Below, piece after piece: positions 47,501-59,500 of a stretch of 64,000 nt of DNA. How positions within the stretch are numbered: the stretch's first letter is position 1; each line of letters opens with the position of its first letter. Location: contig CM057150.1 in assembly GCA_029964075.1 (NCBI GenBank), positions 5,061,717-5,125,716 on the forward strand. Reading direction: 5' to 3'. Position numbers and translations under genes: made by a program. Source of the DNA: Patiria pectinifera. Its lineage: Eukaryota > Echinodermata > Asteroidea > Valvatida > Asterinidae. The notes beneath the pieces were generated by a model. The model worked only from the letters and a program-made list of their open reading frames with translations, was not told the origin of the DNA and searched no databases.

Positions 47501-50500
47501 GATTAAAATCGACGCGCGCGCTGACCAGAGACCGACTTATTATTTTTTTTGGCCTAATCTAGCGCGCCGGCAGGTTCCACAGGCACAAGCAACAAGCACA
47601 ATGAACGCAGTGCGATGTCACCCTCAGTGTGTGACATGAATTTTGATTGTCCACACACGTGGCCATAATCCTAGACCAATGAAATTACATTATCCAAGCA
47701 CACGATGCAACTATAGTGGAACGTCGCTATACCCAACACCGCTATACTGAACATTTGGCTATACTGAACATCGTCCTTGGCTCCCGATTTGTGTGTACAA
47801 AACCAACCGAACATTGGTGTTGAAAACCGTCAACAGAAGAGCAACAAGTGGCTATTATTTCCCCAAGGCATAGAACGGGAAAGCCACCCATCGATGTAGG
47901 TAGTAAGCCCGAAACTGTGTAATTACATTATTCAATAGTCGGCACGTGTTCAAAGTCGTCTTTCAGTACCAGGGCGTACAGGGTGAAGTTCTGAAGGGCG
48001 TCATTTATTGGAAAGTGAGTATCGGAGCACCGGCAGCTTAAAATCACTATACCGAACGATCGCTATTACGAACATTTTCTGTGGATCCTGCGATGTTCGT
48101 TATAGCGGCGTTCCACTGTAATACATTGTACATTGATTGTACAACTTTCTACTTTTATTGCCTCTCTGCAGTTGCATCCTGGTTCATTTCTCCGTTATTG
48201 TCGGGCTTCATGTCTGCCGTGATCTTCCTTCTCTACAAGAAGTTTGTTCTGGACAAGGTAAGGTTTTGCAGGCTCTCGTTTGAAGTAACAAATCAATAAA
48301 TATTAACACTAAATAAAAAGTAGATGCATTTTTATTTTATTACTTTTATTTTATTTCTTTTTATTATTTTATTGACATTTTTAAAAATCTGTGTAGCTAA
48401 AAGTATCGTGGAAGATTTCATTAAAGAGGAGAAAACTATTTTGCCAAAGTTATTTTACCATAATTTCTTTCAATGCCTTGTAGAATTTGTAATGTTTTTA
48501 TTACATTATTTAAAATAATACCGCGCACTTGGCTTGTTTTTGATGATCTCAGAAAAAAATGGAAATCTTCACATTTGAGTGAATGGCTAACGTTGTATTT
48601 TTGAGGGGTAACTAAAGGCCATTTTGTCTTTAATGATAATATCCTTATATGTAATTCCTCGAACTTGCCACCACAAAGACTTGAAAAAAGTGAAAACTAT
48701 ATAGTCAGGGTTCTCCCAAGGATTTTTTCAACCTGTGGGGGAAGTTTTGTTGTGATTCAACAACCTGCGAAGCCACAGCATGGGGTTCGGGGTCCTCTTA
48801 AGGGCCCCGAAAAAAATTTGAACTTCAGAAGCTCTCTGGCATCTGGTGCATTTTAGAGCAAATCTTGGGGTCTTTAAGACAGACTTTTCCTTAAAATTCA
48901 GAGGAGAATTTGTCATATTTTTGTAAAAAAAAAAATCAAAATTGTTAACTTAAAAAAAATTCAACATTTCACAACCTGTGTTAAAACTTCCTGATCTAGG
49001 ACAGTATGGATTACATTTACAAGTAAGTTTCAATTAAGAAATTCGGGTGAAATTAGGGAATGTACATGTAATGCCTTGGACAGATTTGTCTTAACTACAT
49101 TACTACACGTACAATTTCATGTTGTACACTGGTGCCAAGCTTGTACGTGTTAGTGTGCACAAGTGCACGTGCCGTGTAGTTCAGTCTAAGTTCAAGGAGG
49201 ATGCTGGGCATTCCTACCTTGTACACATGATCAGCCTGCAACCTTTGATGACCTACATACTAAGGCATCATAAATTATTAAGCTTGGCTCCATTCACCTG
49301 CCCAGATCTGGCCAACATCTAATAGTGCAGTTAACTTAATGGATTTTAAACACAAAAAAGTATTCAAGACCCATGTGACTTTGATGGCAACAAAATACAA
49401 TCGTGGGTGTACATACATTCTGAGTGATTTTGTCCTCACAATCATTATTCACGTTGGAGAATTGTTTTTGCATACATGTAGGTGATACATGTACATGTTC
49501 TACCCTGAATGCAAGTTTTTGCCTTCTTGAAAGCTTTCACCGTTCCTAAGGATTTTTTGTGCAATTGTTTTCAGACATGAATTTTGCTCTTGGTGATTCA
49601 CAAAATTGTTTAATGTTTTTGGTGAGTTGATTTTTAAAACTGAGAACATTTGTAAGTTTTCAAATCATCAGTTATCACAGATACTAAAAAGAGAGAAGAG
49701 AAATATAAAAATTCAGCTGTGTAAACTCTGACGTTTATTTCCCTATCTTTGTTGTTCCATTTTCACCGACTGTTTGGGCCACACATGCATGTAGCCAGTG
49801 GAGGAGCCCAAACTATTCTGAAAATCATTTTGAATTGCAAAACTTTGTAGATCTTAAACATCACAGCTGTGGGCTCTGTGCACTTGTAAGTACTCCTTTA
49901 ACGGCCAGAAAAGGAGAGTTGGGGGAGACCTAGTCTGGTTCCCGGTCCATCCACTGCGTATTTCGAATGATCAAAAGTTGTTGGAGGCGGGGATTAGTCT
50001 GGGAGACCATCGCAAGTTAAATTCGAACGTATTATAAATCACGCCGCCGCCGCCGGATGCTCCCACGAAGAAGCTGTGGCTAATAGCTTTGGCACATTCA
50101 GGAAGTCGTGCACACTTCGCGTGCGAACCAGCACAGTACAGTACGCACACGCTGCGTGTCCTGTCCACAGGGCTCTCAAAAGTGTCAAAAACGCGCCCTC
50201 TTTTGTTGGCGAACGGAGCCCATAGAAAGCAATCTCAAATCATAAACTGCTCATCTACATTTCAGACTTAAGTTTTTGTTACATTGTCATTCGCTTCCCT
50301 TAAAAGTACCAAAACCGCAGAAGCCTTAAATTTACTTGAAAACTTTGCAGTTTTGTTGAATCTAGTTTTTTTTTTACGTGCTTCATGTACCTGTACATGT
50401 GCAGACGTTGCAAAAAATATAGTTTTATTGCAGGCCTCAAATGAAAGGTACTATACCGTGATTATAATATAAATTAGCATAAATATATACTTCAGTGAAT

Positions 50501-53500
50501 TTAATTACATTGTAAACCAAATACACTTAACCTTGGACACTAATATTAAAAACCTAGGACAGGTTTTGCAGAAATGCTTTACATGTACATTGGCTACCAG
50601 CTAAAATAATGGACAATAGTCGTGGGCCTTATTCCGGCACGAGCCATATTCAATTTAAAGTAAGGTAAAATCTTTATTTTTAGAACTTGCAAAGAGAAAT
50701 GAAAGCAATGACATAAAGTTAATTGCACATTATACCAGTCTGCTCTATTGCATAATTTTAAATTTCTGATTAAACATACATGTACCCTAATGTTTTAAGC
50801 CACTAAAAAAAAATAATATGAAAGTGACTCTAGGATAGTCTTATATCATCGCATTCAACAGTTCACAATTAATAAAATACATTCAGGGAACTAGACCAAA
50901 ATGGCTTATTTATCAATAAGGCTGCATCCGAATCAACTGTAGCTCGAGCTAGGTCTAGGTCCGCGCCCATCGAAAATACGCGGGGACGCGCTGACAATAG
51001 ACGTAGCCGTAGCTCTGGAAGCCCGTTTCGGACACGGCCTAAGGTCCATTGACATTTGGCTGGTTCTTGTTTGTAATTATATGCACTAACAATGCTTCCT
51101 TTCAAACAGAATTGAAGCTTAGTGTTTTGACAGGGATGGCAGTCCTGCAACTGCCTAATTTCAGCTTTCTTTGCAAATTATAAAATATTTTCACACCCTA
51201 TATGTGTTTACTTTTCCTTTATAACTCAAATTTCAGGCAAAACTGTCCAGAGTCTATGGACATCGGCCTGGTTTCAAGCCATTCAGTATTAAACATTTTT
51301 CACCTTTCAGAGAGTTGTTTCATTAGAATACAAAGTTAAAAAATAAGTTTAGACACTCGGTTTCTTAATTTTCATTTAAAACACACATTTCAGGCAAAAA
51401 TGTGAAGGGCAAAACCTAATTGATTTACATCACCCCAACGCAAAAATTCCACGTAAAAGCCCGGTTCATACTGCATGCGAAAGCAAATGCGAAGCGAATT
51501 TGACGTCATGGAACGACATTCGCTGCGAAATTCGGGGGAGTTGAAGTATGTTCAACTTTTACGAATTCGCAAAGCGAATACTTGCCATGCCGTCACAAAT
51601 TCGCATTCGCTTTCGCTTTTGCGCCGAGTATGAACCGGGCTTGATGAATAACTTTCATTTGCTCAGTTTATGACTTTTTTTACAGAAACTTGGATTGGTA
51701 TGCAATGAAAGTTGAAGGTGATTTTTTTATTTCCCACATAGGATGAGCCCTTGGAGCCCGGTCTGAAGGTCCTCCCCATCTGCTACACTCTGGTGCTGCT
51801 TGTCAACGTGTTCTCCATTACCTTTGATGGTCCTGAATGTGAGTAGGAATTCAATTTGAGCCCCAATCCATAAAAAAAGGAAAATTATAGAAAAAGTGGA
51901 ACAATCACTATTGTAGTTGTACACAAACGCAAGGTTGCTAATTTGGTTGTAAAGGCGATAGTTGCATCACTTTATATGTGCCCCCCCCCAAAAAAAATAC
52001 CTCAACCAAACAAACAAACAAACCAAACTATGCCCTGATAAATCCAACTTAATTCCAAAACCCAGCTCAATGCTAATCAACCCAATCCAACCCATCCAAA
52101 TCCAACACAACCCAACATGCCTAACCCATGCCATCCCAACCCGACCTGACCTAACCCAATTAAACCCAACACAACCCACCCAACTCAACATGCACAATCA
52201 AACCAAACCTAACCCAATTCAACCCAACCCAACCCAACCCAACACAACACAACTCAACCCGACCCAACCCAACCCACTCAAACCCAACCCAACCCAATCA
52301 AACCAAACCAAACCCAACCCAACATGCCCAATCAAACCCAACTCAACATGCCCAATCAAACCCAACTCAACATGCCCAATCAAACCCAACCCAACATGCC
52401 CAATCAAACCCAACTCAACATGCCCAATCAAACCCAACTCAACATGCCCAATCAAACCCAACCTAACCCAAGCCAACCCAACCCAACATGCCCAATCAAA
52501 CCCAACCTAACCCAAGCCAACCCAACCCAACCCAATCAAACCCAACCCAACATGCCCAATCAAACCCAACCCAACCCAACCCAACCCAACCCAACCCAAC
52601 CCAACCCAACATGACCAATCAAACCCAACCTAACCCAACCCAACCCAACCCGACCCAACCCAACTTGCCGAATCAAACCCAACCTTACACAAGAATTTTT
52701 TTTCAAATTCTCTCCCACAGTACTAGGAATGAACAATGTGCCTGTTTGGGGAACCTTCATTATAAGTCTGGGTGTTGGACTCATCACGGGGCTGATTGTG
52801 TGGTTTGTGGTCGTCCCGCAATTGAGGAAAAAGCTGCAAGGTTTGTAAATATTACCAATTACATTGGTGACAAATACAACAGATATTAATATTTACAAAT
52901 ACAAGTAGTGTATCTCAGAAATATTAATCGAAAGCTATATGGGTGTTTACATAAATGTGGAGGCCAGGGGTATAATGCACATGTTCTTTCCTTTCAAGGG
53001 CCATTTCCATGTTAAAATAACCAGCTTGCTAATATTTGTGTTTTTACTTTATTGCCCATATCACTATGTACCCACTGAAATAAAAAAAAATTAAATCACC
53101 ACAATGCATTTGTATAATTTTGATCAAAAATTAGCCAGAATTATGACATTATTAGGTAAAAATGCGTGACATTTTTACAGCTTGTCCAATGGTGCACAGT
53201 TTTCATTCTTTCAATTGATAAATTTGGTCCTTTTTAATTCTAAATGATTGATGATAACCCAAAACTTAATATTAAACACAATGTTCGTGCATCGGCAACT
53301 TTGTATCATTTTGACATGCCCGCTAAAAATACAATGTACCATCACTCTGTAACATTTGGTGTCAGCAAATCCTGTTACAGAGTGAACTTTACCATTGATT
53401 ATAATATTTGTAGAAACTGTCAACTATTCTAAATTTTAAGTGATTATTGAAGTCTTTTATTAAATAAAGAGACTAAAGAAGACCAAAAGTGAAATTCAAA

Positions 53501-56500
53501 GAAGTACAAGTTTTTTGTTTTTGACAAAAATATAGACCCTAGACTGCAAAACCATGTGAAGCTGAATTTAATTTGGTTATTTTGAAATTTGACCCTAATG
53601 TCACACACTGGCCTCCACATTTATGTAAACACCCACATACATTGTACATAAACATTCAACTATATGGAATGAATTACTGATCACGGGATGGGCAAAACCC
53701 TCACAGAAACCCTTTTGGAAAAAAAACTAAATATCACTCTGTTGTGAAACGACTTTTGTGATTTGACTTGTGATTGACTTGTGATTGACCCTGTTGCAAC
53801 ACTGAAAAATGTCACGTCAAAGCCTTAATTACATTTAAAAGGCGTGCAAGTGGGGGTGAAGTGGCATGCCCAAGGACACAACATATGGCCAGCAGCTGGA
53901 TTCGAACCCTCTGATCATTGGTCACAAAACGCTAACCACTAGGCCACACTCCCCACATCCTCTACAAAACAGTAATCACTGATTTTTTTTCCCAACGTAT
54001 TAGGGGCTGATAGTAAATTCTCGGCACTACCATGTGTCAGCCTGGAGGACGTCAAGATTGAACCAGATGTCACCATTGAAATGAAAGAGAGCATCACTGA
54101 AAAAGGTAACGGCATTTTAACCCCGACTCCTTCAGAAATTTTGCTTAAGGCCTTCCCAATTTCTACAAAATCCTCCTTTGAGCCCTCCTTCCCGATGGAG
54201 TTTGGAGCATTCATAAGGTTTCTAACAAAACCGCTTTGTACCAAGGGCAAAAGCTTTAAGTCCTGCAGCCGATTTCAAGAAGCTATTATTGCACAAGTTG
54301 CGTAACATTTCGGTTATGACACATTTCACGAAAGTTGCACAGTATGTAAGTCTGTCTCTTACGCAAGACATTATGGCGTAACTTGCGCTTTCACTTTAGG
54401 TGGTGTAGTTATTTGGGTAGCGACTGAAAATTCAAAATACATTTTTTTTTTATCGAGAGTCTTCTAAAGCCTGTCTTGTCCAAAAACGTTGCCCAGGTAC
54501 GCCAAGTCTCGTGAGATCGGTAACAAGTTTGTTGTGCAGCAGCTGTGCAACAAATTTGTTGAATAAAGCCTACTCTTACGCAAGTTATGCAAAAAAATTT
54601 ACGCACGATTTTTTGGGAAAACAGCTGCTAGACATTTCTCACGATTGTATTGTACAACCCTAGGAACCAGAGAAAATGACCCCCCGGTAGAAAACAAATA
54701 GTTGGATGCAGAAATTGTGACTTCCCTTTTGCTTGCTTCAAAATCTTTTCAGAAGAGCCTTTGAACCCAGAGAAGACTGACATCGCTGCACTTGATGAGA
54801 AACTTCGAGTTGTTGACATTGAGAAAGCTGCAGCTGCCAATGTTGAGAAAGAACCAATGATGATAATGAGTATGTCTTGCTGACTGTTTATATGTAAACT
54901 ATTTAACCCTCCGAGCAGCGAAGTGGTGATTTCATTCTCCACATTTTCCAAAAATGACCATTTTTTTTTCTTCAATGGGCCAATAAGGCCAAGCTTCCAT
55001 GTAATCCTCACCCCTACTATACACCACAAGCCTGTAGACTCCCATTGGCCAGTCCCTACCCACTCCGGAGTAAGGAGTGTTGAAAGACAGAAGCCAAGAT
55101 GGCGCCCAATGCCTTTGTGCAGTAATTGGAGATCTTAGTGGCCAGCCCTAAGTGCCGCCGATCCCTTTGTGTCAACCCCTCGTGCCGCCAGGAGCCCAGA
55201 CAGGTTGTAAACAATCCCTGGCCATGTGAATGACCTATATCTTGTGCATGTACAGGCATGCCAGGGTTATTGACCTATAAACACATGTGGTGATCAAATT
55301 CTCCACGTGTTTCCACGGTGTGATTTTTTTTGGTAAGCTGCTCGGAGGGTTAAAGGAAAGGGAGGTTTGTGGTAACACCATGTGAATGGTATCTCTTAGG
55401 TCACTGAATCTGCAAACGTTTACTTGTTTGAGTCTGAGTACTTTACACAAGAGGTTATGGCACTGAGACACCTCAATGATCGAATCTCAATCAAAAGCCA
55501 AAGAGATCCATTATAAACCATAAGTATGAGTCATTCATATATCCGAAAAGAACAATGAAATTATGGGGTGTGCCCTAAAAATTGTACGAGTTGTGAACTG
55601 TTTTGGTAATGGTTCGATGTGGCCACTGTACATGAACATGAAGCCAGAGCAGATTCTGTAAAGCCTGAGGGAATCATGCTTGAAATTCCTTTGGTGTATT
55701 TTCCACAACGCAGACCCTGAACTGGACATATCCTGCGACACCAACAACACTTCCCTTCAGTCCTCGCAAGACCTAAGCTTCTTCCAGCGATTCATGCTGC
55801 GGACAGGGTGGCGTAAGATTGAGAGCGCTAGCACCACGCCCGGCAGTGCCACGCCCGACTCGCTGCGCTCCTCCACCAGCAGCAGCACCCCTCCCAGGAG
55901 AAACCTCGAGGCGTGGAAGAGCGTAGTGGATCCTCCTGAGGTGGCCAAGCTCTGCAGTCCCTTGCAGATTCTGTCGGCTGTCTTCGCTTCATTTGCGCAC
56001 GGCGGAAACGACGTGTGGTAAGCATACTAAGGGCCGGTTAATACTCAGGCATGCAACTTTTGCTTGGATCCGCGGATTTCCTCGTTTTTTACTTCCTGTG
56101 ACTGGCATTACAAATTGAAAAACACTGTACAAATTCTTGTGTGGTTTGGAGTTTCCTCGTTTTTTTCTAAATTCTCAGTTGCATGCCTGAATACTCGGTG
56201 TTGAGTGGAAATGCAAACGGGAATGCGAATTTGAGGCGTAACATCAACTCTTTCCACTGCGAATTTGCAAGAACTGAACATATAAAATAACAGTGTCGTG
56301 TAAACACCCTGACTGTAGTCAAATTCCATCGACAGACCAAAGAGGTAACTGGTAGGTACAGCTGGCATGCAGTCCTTCTGATTTGAAAATCACAGGCGTG
56401 TGGAAAAAGGCACACCTGGATTTTTCTAGGCGTGTGATTTTTCTAGGCGTGTGATTTTTCGAGGCGTGTGATTTTTCTAGGCGTTTGATTCTGTGGTCAA

Positions 56501-59500
56501 AGCTGGGACTGAATAATCTGGATTTTTTTTTTATAATATTCATCTAGGTTAACAGTAAAGCCATTTTCTCTTCACTGATATACTTTTCCCCCACTAATTA
56601 TGAAGCATAATTATGACGAGGTGTGGTGTACAGAGGGATTCAGGCGTGCGATTATTCACAGTTCTCGAGAAGCTTTTAGGCGTGCGATGGCGTGGGGGTG
56701 TGATCGCACGCCTCAAATCAGGAGGACTGGGCGTATCAATCACCTCCAGTCAAAGCATGGCTTTATCAAAGTAAGAAGGGAACTCTTTATCCCTGGAACC
56801 AATGTGGTAGCAGTGATTACACCTGCTGATTAACTTCCTTTCCTCTGTGTAGCAATGCTGTGGGTCCCCTGGTTGCGCTGTGGTCCATCTACCAGTCCGG
56901 GGGCGTCGGCCAGAAGCAGAGCACGCCCATTTGGATCCTGTTCTACGGCGGGCTGGGCATCACTATTGGGTTGTGGGTGCTAGGCCGTCGAGTCATTGAG
57001 ACAGTCGGCGACAGGCTGACCCCCATCACTCCATCCAGGTGGGTTCTCAATGAAAGCACGTTGTTCAAAAACTGTACCCTCCCCAAAAAATTGTTGCTGG
57101 TCCTGCACCCGATTTCATCAAACTCTTCGTAACTTACGATGCATCGCAGCGAGTCGTATCTCTACGATGCGTCGCAGCTGCGACGCGTCCTGCGATCCAT
57201 TTCACAAAACACGTCGTAAGTGCGACGCGTTGTAGGTGTATTTATAGCACAACTCGGTGACTGTTTTATGTATTTAGTCAGCGTACAGTAAATAGTCGTC
57301 TGATATTCAACAAAGAGTCGTCGGATCTCAGCTCGAAATTTGTTAAAACGTAAAACAAAATGGCGGCCGTGCGATGCAATTTTGAAGGAAAACAAACTCT
57401 CATTGGACTGTATAGCTACTTTGAAATTTCAATTCTAATATTCCGGTCTAATTCATAATTATTCAATGAATTTTCTATTTACAACTTTACACGCATTGCC
57501 TCGGTATTATAATCTCGTTAATGTAATGTTTATGGCATAAAACTGGCTTAGAAATGACTCTTCTTATTTTGCGACGACCACAAGACACGTCTTAACTTGC
57601 GACGTGTTTTAAGCCGTTGTCAAGGAACTTACGACGCGTTCAACACATCGCAACTTTCGTGAAATGGAACATAAGACGCGTCGCGAGTTGCGACGTGTTA
57701 CACGTCGTAACTCGAGTTGCGACGCGTCGCAGCGCTTCGTGAAATCGGGTGCTGGAAGACCAGCCTAGTGTCCTCTTTGTATCCGACTGCATGACTGACT
57801 GACTGACTCCCCGACTAACTGTCACTTGTGGATTGGGCTGGATACCTATCTCCTGGTTAATACTGATCTCGTTCACCGACTGTCACCTGCTTCACTAGGT
57901 TGCCTATTCATGTCATGTAGCATGTACACCACATATCGTCACCGTTTTCACGAAGGGACGGGCATATCAAAATTGACAATTTTTTTTATTTCAAGTTTTG
58001 TTTTCACTATCTTGCTTCAAAACATGGTAATTAAGCATTCTGACATGTTTCCGTAAGCAAAACATCATTAATACCGGAATTACATTAATGACGCCAGGGG
58101 CAGGCATCTCGATAATTGCATTTTGCGTTTTCACGAAGAGACGCCAACATGCCTGCCCCTTGAACACGTACAAAACGTATTGCACTGAAAGGCGTAACAG
58201 TAGGTCAACTGAGATTTTCGTTTTCTCGAAGGGACGGGCATCTTTGTTACATTCTTAGCTGCACGTGCGTAATCACAGGACCCCCTTCCCTATGGAAAAA
58301 CACATTGAACAAGAGGGGCGTAAATGTGGAAAACTGGGATTTTCGTTTTCACGAAGAGACAGGCACCTTCACTAATCAATTTTGGCCAATTAACCACTGT
58401 GTTAATTATAATTACTGGGTTCAAATTAAAGTTTACCTATCAAAGAATTATGTCAAGGTTTCTTTATTGCATAAAGTTGTTGCAAAGTAGTAGTTTTTGC
58501 AGTTTAAAAACGGAGAAACTTCTCTTGCGATTATCTCGAAAACGATTTTTTTTCAAAATCCACATGCCCGTCCCTTCGTGAATTCGGTGACGATATGCAT
58601 AGTCTGGCTGTAATCATTTCATGTACTTTCATAAACACGTACATGCGTAGGCAATATAAAGTCAGTGGCGGAAGTATATTTTCCATTTTGTGTCAAGTTA
58701 CTACTAAAGTTTATTTTAACTTTTTATCCATTTTGAGTCCTTTTTCGTCGTGTCCGTGCAACAAGGTTGTATTTCCTAAAAAGGGCCATACGTGAAACAC
58801 GAGTAGAATGTCAAAAGGTTGTATCTTACTTAAAATAACCTGGATGTACACTCAATGGACGTGGAGTTGCGGCCTTGTTTGACGGAGTGTATTCGCACGA
58901 GATACGACTTTGTTGCAGAACGGAGTTACAACCTTGTTGCACTGACTTGACAATCAACAAGATTTTTTTATACTCTGGAACTAGCTTTAGTGGGGTGGGC
59001 TTGCCCTTTATTTATTTGTCTTTAAAAAAAACATTTCCAAGATTTTTTTGTTCGCCTGAGGACATAATTTAAGCTCTCCACCTATAGCTTCCCGTCTCAA
59101 AACTCAAACTTTTTCGCCCCTTTCCCCTCAGTTGTTCTGAAAAGAATCTGTCAATATATTATTTAGCTAAAATCCTGAGCAATATGCTCTTTCGAAAACG
59201 TTGATATGCAAAGTTTCCTCGAGGAGCCATACCTAAATCTTGCAAAACAATTCGGGCGATTCACAATGCAGTGCACCACCAAGAGTTTTCCACGGAGAGT
59301 TCATTTTTCCCAGTGCATTGTGGGAGATGGTCGACAAATTCGCAGCGCGGGACATTTGAAATTGTTAGTTTTTCCGGGCAGTAGTTTCGTAAGCGTATGA
59401 TTCGAGTATCTATTTGCCCTTCTGTTTTCTTTTTATCAATATGGTGTTTTTTTTTGTAAGGCGGCAGAACGCCCAAATCTATAACAAATTAGCTCAAGTT

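Noticed and set aside
51962-52889. Long open frames with Asn-Pro-Thr-Gln or Gly-Leu repeats on both strands
   Set aside because: They are by-products of the CCCAAC array, whose period is a multiple of three, and lie in a PiT intron. Only 52721-52840 is coding, in a different context.
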